A DNA stretch of 64,000 nucleotides, taken from contig CP137671.1 of NCBI GenBank assembly GCA_037976565.1, positions 16,880,556 through 16,944,555 of the forward strand, read 5' to 3'. Source of the DNA: Mesocentrotus franciscanus (Eukaryota; Echinodermata; Echinoidea; Camarodonta; Strongylocentrotidae). A program made the position numbers and the translations under genes. The notes under the pieces were generated by a model. It did not search any database. It was not told where the DNA came from and saw only the letters and a list, made by a program, of their open reading frames with translations. Shown piece after piece: positions 24,305 to 36,892 of the stretch. Positions within the stretch are counted from its first letter, which is position 1. Each line of letters opens with the position of its first letter.

Positions 24305-24691
24305 AGATGAAGACCAGTTCTGGTCATGCGATTGCATTGTGAAAGAAACGTTGTGGAATCGATCAGAAAAGGTTGATCATCTAGCATTTAAGTATTGGTA
24401 TGTACTGCAAGGTTCTGGAATCATCAAAATAATTAGAAATTTGGCCCAGTCTTGGTAAAGTTACAAGCACTGTACACAGAAAGATGTATATGGGACTACG
24501 CGACATGTGCGCGATATCTATTTGGTCCCAATAGATATAATAATTTGACAAATATATCAATTAGTAGGCGGTTTCCTGGCAAAATTTGTATCATCAGGTA
24601 TTAGTCAAAACATATTCTTTCACATGATTGGTAATGAGAGCTTCCATTTCATTTTTTGAGAGGGGGGCGTTTCCAAAACTGGTCTTTACCT
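24305..24691. mobile_element. TTAA-flanked MITE, family E, copy 1
   Basis: The element begins AGATGAAGACCAGTTCTGG and ends CCAAAACTGGTCTTTACCT, flanked by TTAA at 24301-24304 and 24692-24695. Its left half contains an open frame also present in the copy at 47104-47477. That resemblance reflects shared descent of the MITE. Confidence 0.75.
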
Positions 24692-25372
24692 TTAAGCATT
24701 CTTTTTCACTACATATATTCGTCAGACCATTTGGAATTATAATACGACAAAAAAATTGGAAGAGCCAGGTTATTCCTTATGTTATCTCTTGTTTTGATAA
24801 TATCTTATGTATTTCACTGTTTTTTTAACTTATGTATTTATTTCTTTATTTTTTATTTCATTTCTAACTACAATTCAACTATTTTGACCCCAAAACAAAC
24901 ACCTAAACTTTAAACAAGACCAAATAACTAATGTTTTATCTCTTTTTAGGAAAAATTATATTTCCAAATAGACAAAAGTAGATAAAAGTCATGAAAGGAA
25001 AACTTTATATCTGCCGCGGTTCCGGAGTAGTCGCTAAATTACCCCGATTAACATAGGGTTAATGCCCCACTGCACTACTTGTAGCTACTTGCTCCCTCTA
25101 TATAGAAAACAATGCCTAAGCGGTGCATGTTGGTCCCCCATGATCCTCTTTTTCTTATGTTAATTGAGAGCTGAGTTGATGAGATAACCACCTGTCAGTG
25201 ACCACGCTGGGAGGTCTAATCCCTCCTGGCCAAACTAGTGCAGACGAGCTTTTATACCTGGCTGAGATTCGAGCCCTCAACGCTTGGATTGAAAGACAAG
25301 TGCATGAACTACTATACCATAACACAAAAATATAATATTACAGTTAATCACAATGTCATGATAGGATTAGCA

Positions 25373-26850
25373 CTATGCTTCTTAAACAAATTATATACTT
25401 CATTGTATCTCCATTAGTTCGTATATCTAATTCATCAATTTCAACAGGAGTATGTCCAGATCTCCTTAATATAGTGAAAGTAATTCCTATTTATAAGAAG
25501 GACAATTCACATGAAATTAGCAATTAGCACCCAATATCTTTACTCTATACTATATCAAAAATTCTTGAAAAATTAGTTTACAATAGGTCACATGATTTTC
25601 TTAATAAAAAAAAAATTGTTGAATCCAAACCAATATGGGTTATTAAAGGAAAAAAAAAACACTTGACAGATTAAGCTCTCGTACAAATATACGACAAAAT
25701 TACAAGTGCGATGGCAATTAAGGAACACGTAATAGGAATATTTGTGGATTTAAGTAAAGTGTGTGATACGCTCAACCATGCTCTTTTGATTCGAAAACTT
25801 TATACATATGGAATTCGAGGGCAAACTCTATCCTGGTTTAAAGACTACTTGTCAAACAGACAACAATATGGTTCATTTGATGGTACTTACTCTTTTACCG
25901 ATCAGGTGTGGTCCCCCTCAAGGATCCATTCTGGGACCACTTCTTTTTCTTTTGTATGTAAAATGATATAATGAATGCATCATCTGTTCTGTCATTTATT
26001 CTCTCTACTAACGACACAAATATTTTTTACTCACACAATAACATTGAAAGACTAATGAATACATTTACCAAAAGTGACCGCATGGTGTAAGTGCAATAAG
26101 TTATCTTTTAATATAAACAAAACTCATTTTATACACTTTAAACACCTCCAATGCGCACCAAGCTGCAGATATGACCATTAACTTATTGATCGATACCTTG
26201 TCCTTAGAACAAAAGCGTAACTCTAGATTTCTCAGTGATTATTGATGAATGTCTAACATGGAATGGCCATTTAAATTATATTAAAACATTTATATCTAGA
26301 GGTGTAGGAATTATTTGTAAAATGAAAAAAAATTTTACTCAAACGATTTTGTTCTTATTGTTTAATACAATGGTACTTCCATATATTAATTATTGTAATA
26401 TTGTTGGGGCAAGTTGTGTGAAGACAAAACTAAATCCCATTCTTTTTTTTGCAAAAAAGGGCTATTTGCATTTGTACCAGATCACCATTTCTTGCAAATT
26501 TCAGAAGCTGAAAACATTAACAGTTTTTTTTATATCAATACTTTGCAGGTTGCAATCTTTATTTGGTCATATACTCCAATAACCCACTTCCTCCGGCATT
26601 CCACAACCTGTTTGTTATAAACAACACAATCCATTCTTATTCAACTTGAAACTATCAGAACTTTCATTTGATAAACCCCAAATTGCTAATTGCGCATCTA
26701 TCCGACAATCTATCAGACACCATGGCCCTGACCTATGGAATAGTCTCCCAACTACTGTTAAATCATGTACTACGATTTATTCTTTCAAAGCTGCCATGAA
26801 GCGTAAATTATTATCATTTCAATGTAAACCCAAAATGAGAGATACAAGAT
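25373..26850 (+). mobile_element. LINE reverse-transcriptase remnant (CR1/jockey-like)
   Basis: Broken + strand frames read like the RT domain of a CR1/L2/jockey-type LINE. In order they are VCPDLLNIVKVIPIYKKDN, ILEKLVYNR, GIFVDLSKVCDTLNHALLI, YGIRGQTLSWFKDYLSNRQQ, then LTWNGHLNYIKTFISRGVG, and near the end RQSIRHHGPDLWNSLPTTVK. The usual F/YADD block is degenerate, and stops and frameshifts are many. It is inserted in the intron between SMS exons c and d of unit 2 and is absent from units 0 and 3. It is a dead 5'-truncated copy. Confidence 0.85.
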
Positions 26851-27002
26851 GCAAGAAAAGTTACTAAAATGTTCCAAGAATGTTCACAACAGCAATTAAT
26901 GGTGAAGATACAAGACTATTAAAGATAAAAGAGTTTTCAGGATACCACCCCAGCCTCCTTTTACTCTTCTGTCACGCACTGTACCTCTCATTCTACTTTC
27001 AG

Positions 27003-27118
27003 GGCAATGGCTTCAACAACAAGTCAGCGCTGGTCATGTATGAGGAGCAACTGGGCAAACTCAAATACAAAGTGGGCTTCAGCAAGGAAAATATCTGTGT
27101 GCCATCCTATCTGGAAAT
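27003..27118 (+). CDS. SMS-like: Spermine synthase exon d (unit 2)
   Basis: Acceptor tctactttcag and donor GAAAT|GTATCC bound 116 bases (38 codons plus two). It encodes GNGFNNKSALVMYEEQLGKL, then KYKVGFSKENICVPSYLE. This matches vertebrate spermine synthase GNC.N...SLYEEQLGRL and FSKE.VCVPSYLEL. The reading frame is open from exon c through to exon e. The relics at 3142 and 43285 are damaged versions of this exon. Confidence 0.9.
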
Positions 27119-27770
27119 GTATCCTTTTATATTCAACCCACGTTTGTATTTTTAAGTCGAGTTGATAAATGATGGGAACGATGTGACCCTGCCCCCCTAA
27201 GTTTCACGTCATTCCATTAACATCATACATGTATTGTTGTTGTTGTGTTTGTTTGTTTGTTTGTTTTTAGGTGTGTATGTTTAGCTACCAATTTAGCTAC
27301 CAATATGAATTAGCTTTAGAATCACTATGCTTGTGTTAAACAAAGGTGTGGTCCATTTGTCATAAATTGGGTTAGTATGTCGTGGGGGATTGTTTGCTAT
27401 TTGCTCATCATCATTTGGAATAATTCACATTTTTGAAAGCCCCACAATGCCAGTATTTTAAGCTTAGAATACAAGTATTAATACCCAGTACTTTCACTGT
27501 TTCAATTTGTTTTACCTATAAGTAGGATTTTGGAAATCCTACTAGTCCTCTCAATTTCCCTCCACCCAAATATTTTCATTGGAAATCACTTTTCAGTGGA
27601 ATTTCCTGCTGCCCATCAAAGGTTCCAAAAGAGGGGACTGTGGGGTATTTTGGGCCTGTTCCCTCCCCCATGCACCTACCACCTTTGTATTATGTATTTT
27701 TTCTTTAATCGCATGTATATCATATGTATTTTTCAATATATTTTCCTTGACATTAAGAACTCTTCTTCAG

Positions 27771-27810
27771 GTGGGTATTCTACGAGATCTGGAAGGAAGC
27801 TGACACATGA
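27771..27810 (+). CDS. SMS-like: Spermine synthase terminal exon e (unit 2)
   Basis: After acceptor ctcttcttcag the sequence G-TGG-GTA-TTC completes the split Met codon and reads WVFYEIWKEADT, then TGA at 27808-27810. The vertebrate protein ends WVFYTVWKKAKP, so length and position of the stop agree. This is the only intact terminal exon in the window and makes unit 2 the only candidate for a translatable SMS 3' end. Confidence 0.9.
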
Positions 27811-28552
27811 AACATCGATGGGATGATAAGATTTTATTTCTTGCTGACTATCCTCTTTGTCCCTGGCTTCTTTGCCTCCTGGGAATTTGCAGAAATTATA
27901 TATACATGTATTTCAAGAAATTTAATAGGACTTTTGATAAAAGTACTGGTTTGAATATGGGCAATGATTCTTACACACACACACAAAAAAAAAAACCTCA
28001 GGACTTCACCCTGAGACAGCTATCCCAAAGACCTCTAACCTGGACTATTACAGTATCCCGGGGGAATTTTTCAAGGAGATAGTTGCAATTGGGGTTTGTA
28101 GGTTTCCAATTTCTTCCAGGATAGAAAATATTGTTGGTGATAATGAGATGGAGGAATTTTTAAATGGCTGAATTAAGGATATCATAATCCCCAAATTGGC
28201 TTGCCTATAGTTCTTCAAATCTCCTTCCCCTCCCCCTTTCATAAAAGCATTCTATGCCAAGTAGCACTGTCCTCAAAATCTATTTGTAACAGAATTGGAC
28301 ATCATTATCACCAAATACATGCAGTTGTATGTAAAATGAAGTGTATCTGCCTAATTGTTAAGAAAGAAAAAGTGTCAGTTTTGAGTGATTAGCAAAATAA
28401 ATCATGATGCATTCCATGGGGTATTGGGAATATATCCAGATCAAGTGCATTGTCTATTCAAAATGTCCCACGTGCACACTTCCGTGTCGACGATTTTTCA
28501 GGGATTAAGGTTTTTGATAAGTTTATCTAACCCACTGACCATTGGGAACCAA

Positions 28553-29329
28553 GGCCCTGTTTCATAAAATAACAAATGCTAGGATTACATGACAGTTGTT
28601 GTAAGTTTTTATTGATAATATACAAATGGCCATGAGTGCAATTGTACAATATTTTGCACGAGGTGAAAGATAAGAGACGCTCTATCCAATGAGGCGCAGC
28701 CGAGTTGAATAGAGCGTCTCATCTTTCACTGAATGCAAAATCTTGTTCCATTGCGCGAATAAAGACCATACACTATTTGTTTTATACACACAGCTCAGAC
28801 GTTAACGGGCTTAATTAAAACTTTTTTATATTAAAGAACTGTTTTCCTAGGCCTAGATTCCAGTGTGTGTGTGTGTGTATTGGGTTTTTACAGACGTGTA
28901 TCAATCAGATATGATTATTTACATCTGGGGACCGACCTTTAACGTCACCATCCGAAAGTCCCAATCTCAGCTATTTTTGTTTTGTTTTTTCTCGATGAAA
29001 TTACCGATAATGAGCGCGCACTACCTATTGTTAAGCAGGCAGCAAATCATGCGCGTACCATGCTTTGTTTATTATGACATCAGAGTGCAATATTGTTTGA
29101 TCCATTTGTTCCATTGCACGGTGAAGTCACTTACCTCACAATATACTTTGTACATCGTTAGTGACGTCAGCGTGCAATGGTGCAACTTGATCAAACAAAA
29201 TTGCACGCCGGGAGAATGATATGTTGTTCAACATTACTTTTATTGCATGTCATGTGATTAAGAATTGACCAATGAGGTTGCAAGAATCTTAGTAGGTGTT
29301 GTATTACAAGTTTTATAAAACAGGGCCCA
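28553..29329. mobile_element. MITE with GCCCTGTTTYATAAAA termini
   Basis: The ends GCCCTGTTTCATAAAATAAC and GTTTTATAAAACAGGGC are inverted. Inside is a smaller palindromic region around GAGACGCTCTATCCAATGAG / GAATAGAGCGTCTC. Units 0 and 3 lack it. No transposase. Its GGGCCCTGTTT ends resemble hAT-type MITEs, which is a weak family assignment. Confidence 0.6.
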
Positions 29330-32225
29330 GGTGGCTCCTGTATCAAGCCTATTTGGGAATGTAAGAATTCAGTCTATGGGTTAAACAAGTCTATTAATAA
29401 AATTAATCTTCTTTTTGTAATTATCCGGGATTGTGGTTTTTGCCATGTTTTGCTATTTTGTTTGGAAATTTGTACATTTTGTGCTATTTTGTATGAAATT
29501 TTACTGTATTTATATGTTCATCTTCGGTTTTGTAATTATCACAGAATTGCGGTTTTGGCCAAATTTACCGGTAGCTATTTTGTTTGACATTTTATGATGA
29601 TTATGTGGTAACAATTAACAATATTAAAAAGAAATAATGGTTCTATCGTTGTGAAATACATGTATGGTGTGTGAGTTTTAGCATAAATTATTGATTATAT
29701 TGTAAATGAATGTTGACCTGTTGACAGTTGTGCTTTCAAGATTAACAGGATTGCATGCCTGTAAAGACATGCACCATTTGGACAACAGTTTACAAATGGC
29801 ATCTGGAAAATGTTATCATTTTGATCTATTGATAGACCTTCTTTTGAGATTTTAAATTAATTCTTCTCTACTAGCAATGTTGGATGAGATAGTGGATGAT
29901 AGATTAGGGAAGGCTCTGACAAGGGCAACCATTGTTTAGAAAATGTGTCCAAGGTTTGAAAGACATTCTGAAAATGTATATACTTCATCAGAGCAAATTA
30001 TTTAAAAAATAAAAAAATAAGTGTATCGTTCAACGTTTCATATTTTTGCTCTTTTTTTAAATTCATCACTGATTTATCCATTTATTAGTTAACATATTAG
30101 ATCTGGTGTAAGGCAGGGCTGTGAATTAAATTAAACAATTATTACATGAATGTGTATTGATATTTTTGATATAAACAAATATTTAATTGGTATTTTTAAT
30201 GTTTCGTTATACTAATATCTTTATTCCACTCTCATTTCATGATATGTTTCCGCTCAATTCTGATTTCCATTTCCATGACGCACGACTGACATGTATCAAA
30301 GTCTTAATTTCTCAATTTAGAGTTATGATGCTATGATATATGCATGCAATTACTCGCCTTTAATAAATACCACATTGTTAACACTTGCCAGCAGGTGTAA
30401 CAGCAAAACACACATTACATGTATAAAGTTCAGGAAAATCAGAATAAAACGATCGTGATTAAAATCTCTTTTTGTCTTCAATTTTGCACTTCATGGCTTA
30501 GTCTATTTGTGCAAACAGTTGAAAATATCATATGTATATTGCCTTGAAAAACAAAATGTAGAATATTATCGGCTTGATATGTGCATATTTCAATTTGATT
30601 GATTTATTCACCTGTCCATTTATTTGCTTTATTTCTATTTTATTCTTATCATGATAATATGTATTATTGATAGTTTGTGGGTGGGTGCAGTATGCAGAGT
30701 ATTTTGTGTGTGTTTGTTGTCACTTAAAATCATGTGCTGTGTGGATGTAATTAACTTTTAATTTAAATTTGCCAGCTAATATTTGCAACGACTGCTTGCC
30801 TGGCTTGTAGGTTAAAACTTTTAACATGTGTCGTTTTGGTCCATTTTTCAGCTTCAGTTAAAACCGACTTAATATCAGTCGGACATTTGAAAAGGCTGGG
30901 TTATTTTGGTGGTCTCTTACCCAAGGAGGGTGGATTGTGCCCCCCCCCCTTCCTTGTCCTTCTAGGTTTAAAGTGTACCAATCAGAAAATCATGTTTTGC
31001 TCTCGATGTATTAAAGGGGGCCCATGTGGCTATACGGTATTCAATTTATTTGCTTCAAGTATTAATTCTACAAGAGAGAGAGAGAGATATTGCAGTTTAA
31101 TGACACTCCCAGTGAACTGTAAGGTGTCTTGTTGAGTAGACTAGTTAATGCACGTGAGCGCACTCTCATCCAATAGGACGCTTACGGTACCCAAGTCCAA
31201 AGTGGGTTACGTGCGAGCCCCAAAAGCGGGGTTTTATTTCATTCTTTATTTACTTCTTACTCCTTAACTGTTAACCTGTAGAATTCTAGGTCAAGTTATT
31301 TTATTTTTATTGTATACATTACAGCTATAAATACACAAATTATTTTTCATTTGATTGGTACACCCTAATCGCATGTATTCTCATGACATCCTGCCTCTCA
31401 GCTCAGTCATTGCAGTAAACACCGTATATGCACTGTTGATCTCTTTACTCTGGCCCTAGCCATATTTACCATTTGTAAAATAGCTGCAAAATGTTGCTGT
31501 TTTATGGACATCATCAAATTCATCAGTATGGTGAAAATATCAGTTTAATTACCACAAAAAAGGCAGACATTATATTCTTCCTTGGAACGTGGAGATTGGG
31601 GTGGCATGGGTATAAGGGACCAGGGAGAGGGGTAGAGGAGTTGTTTTCCTCATAGGTGGAGATGTGGTAGGGGGCATTATACATGAGGTCCTTCAAGAGA
31701 ATCGAAAGTTCATCATAATGGTGGAAATGTCGTTCAACTGAAAAGGATCAAGCTATACCAGATATTGTAATATTTGATGTAATTGCAATAAATGCCTTTC
31801 AGCATAGGATCAAAAGTGCTTTGGATAGCTGAGCTACCATGTATAAAAAAATTGTAAAAGTATACATTTAAACTTTATTTTCAAATCATAATTAAGTACA
31901 TATAGAGAGAGAGATATAGAGAGAGCATTTAGCTAAATGATTCAAAACATTTTGGTTGAGCTGCTACATGGATTTATCATAAGTATAGTCATTGTGACAA
32001 TTTTGTTTTTTTATTCAAAGACTTTCACAAGAAAAATCATTAGGAGCATTGAAAAATCAAGAATGGTACAAAATAAATTCAGTTTAAAAATCAATGAATA
32101 ATATTTATCATTTTATAAGTAAATAAATACGGCTCTATTGTGGAGGAAACCTGAGAAAGCAAAGCGTACAATTTTAAGTCATGATAATAATTTCATTTAA
32201 TAGTACATTTTAAGACTATTTGCGT

Positions 32226-32830
32226 AATAGACATCAATATGTTACTTTTAAATCTAAACGTCAAATATTTCCACCGTAAAGTGCGGAGTACCACAAGGCT
32301 CTCTCTTAGGTCCCTTACTTTTTTAGTATATATGAATGATATTGTTAATGCATCACCACTCCTAACATACGTTTTGATCGCAGACGATACTAACGTATTT
32401 TATTCACAAAAAGACTCTTATTACAACCCTCAATTCAGAATTAAATAAATTATCATTTTGGTTCAAATCCAATAAACTCTCTCTAAATATAAAGAGGACT
32501 AATTGTATTTATTTCAAAAACTTACACTCTAAACATGAACTTCATTATAATATTTTATAGATGACATGCCCATAATTGAAAAAGAAGTAACACAGTTCTT
32601 AGGTGTAATGATTGATTCAAACCTACCTTGGAATAGTCATATTAACAACATTTGCATGCTAGTCTCGAGAGGCATAGGCTTTCTATATACATTAAAGTAT
32701 TATCTATCACAAAAGTCACTATTTATGCTTTACAATTCTTTTATTTTGTCATACATATCTTATTGTAACATACTATGGGGTAATAGTAATAAGATGAAAA
32801 TTATGTTAATATATCGTCTCCACTCGTCTT
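32226..32830 (+). mobile_element. LINE reverse-transcriptase remnant
   Basis: Fragments read KCGVPQGSLLGPLLF (CGVPQGS is the RT palm motif), LVYMNDIVNAS and ADDTNVFYS (the catalytic ADD box), followed by FLGVMIDSNLPWNSHINNI and SYISYCNILWGNSNK. Frameshifts and stops separate them. It is a CR1/jockey-type non-LTR element fragment inserted in unit 3, at a site empty in unit 2. Confidence 0.85.
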
Positions 32831-34400
32831 TGTACACATTCACATTATTTAGCCCATACTGATCCAATTTTGATTACTTAAAAAAATACACCAAATTAAT
32901 TATGAAAGGAAAAATGCAAATACACAGAAACAAGGATGAAGTTTAGCAAAGAATATACATGCCTGTATATACAAGACCAACAAAATACAGCAGTGGATAT
33001 TACATGATCATTTTTAGTTTTGTATGTTTACTTATAAACCTGTACATTATTAAATTATGAACATCAGTTGACTTCAAAAAGTATGATTTTCCATGATGTT
33101 GAGCTGATCTATAACAACAATAATGAGTGTTTCTTATTAAGCACTTTTTAATACAGCAAACTGATCAGAGCGCGCGCTGTAACGGCAAAAACAGAATACA
33201 TGTGTAGCTACTATAACATAGCACAAAAAGCAATTATAATAAACATTATGTTACATTATCGATAATCAAATTACACTTTGTGACAAAATTGTCACTGAGC
33301 GAACTACCCTAGATGGTGGTACAAACATACATGTATCTCATAACCAATGAATTATAGGCTATTGATAATAGTAAATAAAGATACATGCATAGACAAATTA
33401 GGGTTATGGCACGCAAGGAGTGATTTTATATATACGCCAAAATAATTATCAAAAAAAAATTGCAAATGCACAGAAAAAAGGATAAAGTTTAGCAAAGAAT
33501 ATATATTCAAGACATTAAAAAAAAAAGCAAATGATATTACATGATCAATTTTAGTAGTATATGTTTACTAGTAAGAAAAAAAGTACATTATGAAACTCTG
33601 AATCATCAGTTTACCACAAAAAGTATAACTGTCCATGTTTGAGCTGATCCAAGATCTAGCTACAATAACAATATTTTTCTTATTAAGCCTAATGAAAAAA
33701 CAAACTGATTAATGCGCATTAACAGAAAATACATAATTAATGTTTAGCTACAATAATATAGGCAATAACATGGTATCCCAATATCGATGATATATATTTC
33801 TGAAGCATTCCAATAAATAATTGTACAAACATACACGTATCTGATAACCAATGAATTAAAGGCTATTAATATTAGGAATAAAAAATACAATGAAAGAACA
33901 TGATATTTAGACATTCGTAAGCATTTGGCTTAGTAGGCGTCATAATGTAATACAATCATCAAATATACTTAAATGTATCTTAGATGTGATGTTAATATTA
34001 AAAACCATATATCCGAACTGAACAACGAAATGGATAAATCATATATCAACGAAAAGCTTATAAGCCATAGATTACAATAATATCAATTATATGCCATTTG
34101 ATTGTCTGTCAGAGGAGTAACAGCTCTCTGAAAACTCAAAATCTAAAGCTTTAAAAATCGGAAGTTGTCGACATAAAAACTTGCTATTGACTTGATAACA
34201 TCATCTTATGTGGAGTCCGCATATTCACAATGACTTTGCATTAATCAAGTACGACTCATCGCCTCAGCTATATAGGTAAACCGACCGGGGCTACATGTAA
34301 TGTCGTCACTGTAACTTCGGCAAATTTGACCCCTGTTGACCCTTAATTTTAACATAGGACAAAATAGCTTGTATTCGCTCACACTTATTCATCTAGATTG

Positions 34401-34401
<1 letters not shown>

Positions 34402-34436
<35 letters not shown>
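34402..34436. repeat. (TA)n microsatellite
   Basis: A run of alternating TA about 35 bases long lies just upstream of SMS exon a in unit 3. Shorter TA runs occur at 50781-50807, 55721-55743 and 35670-35690. Confidence 0.9.
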
Positions 34437-34438
<2 letters not shown>

Positions 34439-34534
34439 TATGCATTTCATGATTTACATTTACATATTTATTTAATTTTTTAACGTGATGCTGTCTGTTT
34501 AGCCTTGACCCTTGACCGCTCTGACCTCACATAG

Positions 34535-34620
34535 ATCAGGTTGTTATAGATGCTGCTATCAAGCACCTGCGAGGGATCTGCTATGACTCTATGGACTCGC
34601 TAACAGGAGAAAATTATGAG
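34535..34620 (+). CDS. SMS-like: Spermine synthase exon a (unit 3)
   Basis: Acceptor cctcacatag and donor GAG|GTAAAT bound 86 bases. The translation is identical to unit 2 except D to E in LTGENYE. The splice sites are as good as in unit 2. It joins exon b at 35087 in phase 0. Confidence 0.8.
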
Positions 34621-35086
34621 GTAAATACACTTCTTTCATGACTGAATTTCGTTTCTTGCCTCGAATATTTATCCATAGGGTGAGTTGATAATGTTAATTT
34701 TTTGGGAGGTGTATGTTTTCCTTCTTTTTTTATTGCTTATTTCCAAACAGGTTTTATCTTTTATCAGATAAACTTCAAACCAATGTGCTTGCAAAAGGAT
34801 ACACATGAACAGGTGTAATGTTTGCCTTATTGATTTTGAACTCTCTGATTTGACAGTTTTAAGCATCATATATACTATACTACCGTATGTACGGTGTGTA
34901 TATGTTGTCACGACATACCCAAAATGCCCTAATGAAACAAAATTGTGTATGGCACACATACATGTATCCACATGTACTCCGTTACAAAAATTGTTAAATC
35001 ATTTATTTATTGATATTGTTTATTATATCAATAATAACTGGTACAATGAATTTCCGTACTCTGTTCTACATTGCTTATGACTAAAG

Positions 35087-35198
35087 GTTAAAGTAGCCGA
35101 CTGCATACCCATCATGCAACAGTACATAGCAGATGGCAATATGTTTGACTACATTATCAATTTCCAAACAGCCATTCCTATTACTACAGAACCAAGAG
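35087..35198 (+). CDS. SMS-like: Spermine synthase exon b lacking the catalytic Asp (unit 3)
   Basis: The exon is intact in length, frame and splice sites (acceptor actaaag, donor AGAG|GTATAT) and encodes VKVADCIPIMQQYIADG. The catalytic loop reads INFQTAIP where unit 2 has INDLTAIP. The Asp aligned with human Asp276 is therefore lost, and a protein using this exon should not be an active aminopropyltransferase. The change covers adjacent codons (GATCTA to TTCCAA), more than one substitution. With exons c and e missing from the unit, this copy is effectively a pseudogene. Confidence 0.8.
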
Positions 35199-35387
35199 GT
35201 ATATATAATATTTCATTCAGATATTTTACATTTTGTAACTAATTCTTTAAATATTGGATTTAGTTTGTCCTTATCAAAGTTGTTAGATGAGCAAGGAAAT
35301 CACTTGTAGGGAAAGAAGATATAAGAACATATGCTAACATGTAGCATTTATAGGATTTTGGAATATTTTACATGTCCACAAACATGT

Positions 35388-35762
35388 CCAGGAAGTCCAA
35401 CCTGATATTAAGTTGGTTTCCAGTACAGAAGCAGAAAAATGAGAGAAACCGGTCAGTGCAAGTTGGAAGGAAATCCGATTGAAAATAAGAAAATTATGAA
35501 TTTTTGAAATTGCGATCAATCAAACACAAACTGGGAACTCTGTGACGTTTCTTGCGCGCTTTTCATTTTCTTAGTTATTTATGACGTGAAAGATTCGTTC
35601 ATGTAGGGGTTGTATAAATTGTATCAACATATAAAAAGTATAATGGGAACAAAAGATATATATAATTAGGTATATATATATATATACAAACATTTAACGC
35701 GAGATTACGCTTATTTTTCTCCTTCTATCAAATCCAACATAATATCTCTGTGGAATTCCCCT
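35388..35762. mobile_element. TTAA-type MITE, family F
   Basis: The right end is GTGGAATTCCCCT followed by TTAA (35763-35766). The left part AGGAAGTCCAACCTGATATT, AAGTTGGTTT matches the isolated end at 13159 (AGGGGAAATCCACCCTGATA, then ATAAGTTGGTTTT). The left boundary is uncertain. No ORF. Confidence 0.5.
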
Positions 35763-36139
35763 TTAAGCTTATATAGCACATTGTATGTTGTCATGGCTTT
35801 TCACATAATAGAGTAACAATAGAAATACTCATGGTATAATTACATATGTTGATGAGCATATTATATAATCATAGATTAAGAAAATAATTTAATATGACAA
35901 TGGTGTACATACCCTAACTAGTGACAAAATGTTATTTGAAATTCATAGTCACCGTGCAAAATAAGCGCTTAATAGCCAAATGAAAGAAAGCATGTATGTT
36001 TTTATATACTGCTCATAATAATTTAAGATGGAAGATGCATAATGGAGCTGCATGGAGACATGTCTGTTTATGGATATTCTCATGTTTACATTGTTGATTA
36101 TGTAATTACTACAATAAGCACAACCATGTAGAGCAATAC

Positions 36140-36416
36140 ATCATAGTAATGCTTTTTTTGGGTTTGTATAGCGCTTAGTAACTCCGGCCGGTCATCAGAT
36201 TCACGCTTACCCGCATACAATGCATGCACATCTAGACTGCCTGGGGAGCATTCCAGCCTGGCGCCATTTTACAGATGCTCCCAACGCTGAGCAACTACAA
36301 TAAATTTGTCCTTATGGGTACCCATTTAACACCTGGATGGAGAGTGGCAAGTGTGGGTCAATGTCTTGCCAAAGAATATAAGTCGTGAGCTGGAACGCAA
36401 ACACTGGCCCTTTCGA
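36140..36416 (-). mobile_element. SINE-like element
   Basis: Reverse complement of the family at 23756-24020: TATAGCGCTTAGTAACTCC, then GACTGCCTGGGGAGCATTCC, then GGGTACCCATTTAACACCT and GGAGAGTGGCAAGTGTGG. It abuts a TTAA MITE at 36417. Confidence 0.65.
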
Positions 36417-36420
36417 TTAA

Positions 36421-36888
36421 AGGAATGCAAAGTTTTGGGAAATTTTGAAAATTAGATGGATAGTACCTCTTTAAAATTTTGATATATTTGGATGCCCCTG
36501 TGGATGTATTATAGGCACTAGAAAATGTAGCCCCTAAAACACTTCTGCTTTCAAGAAAATCGAATAATCAAAATTTACCGGTGCTCCCATGGTAGCTGCG
36601 CTGCGACCATGACAATCTCAGAATATGCAGTTCTGATATATAATTACCAAACAGGAATAGCAAATCGGTCGATTGTAGTCAAGAAACAAAATTTTAAAGC
36701 TCAAGTAATATCAGTCTTGAGAGGGAGCTATACAACATAAAGAGTTTATTATTTACAATTTCATCACTTTAGACTCGATTACAACTGGGAAAACGATCAT
36801 TGGATATTGTAAAATCGCATACGCTTCCAATATGTTCATTTGAACCAAATTCAAGACCCCATACCAAAACTTTGTACATGTATTACCT
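36421..36888. mobile_element. TTAA-flanked MITE, family B, copy 2 (inverted)
   Basis: It begins AGGAATGCAAAGTTTTGG and ends CTTTGTACATGTATTACCT, flanked by TTAA at 36417-36420 and 36889-36892. The interior is the reverse complement of 6015-6508. The right TTAA is shared with the next element. Confidence 0.8.
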
Positions 36889-36892
36889 TTAA

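Larger units (their letters stand above)
15341..31136. repeat. Tandem-array unit 2 (most complete)
   Basis: The unit begins TAGACTAGTTAATGCACATG, repeated at 31137 and, altered, at 45688. That gives periods of about 15.8 and 14.6 kb. It contains SMS exons a to e in order on the + strand and IgSF-2 antisense between exons b and c. Non-coding blocks 15341-17750, 28800-31136 and the introns match the corresponding parts of units 3 and 4. Insertions specific to this unit include a LINE, three or more MITEs and a SINE. Confidence 0.8.

Noticed and set aside
24171..24458. ORF containing FWSCDCIVKETLWNRSEKVDH, similar to a frame at about 47110-47252
   Set aside because: Both frames lie inside copies of the same TTAA-flanked MITE family, start outside or at its end, and show no domain. 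The similarity reflects repeat descent.
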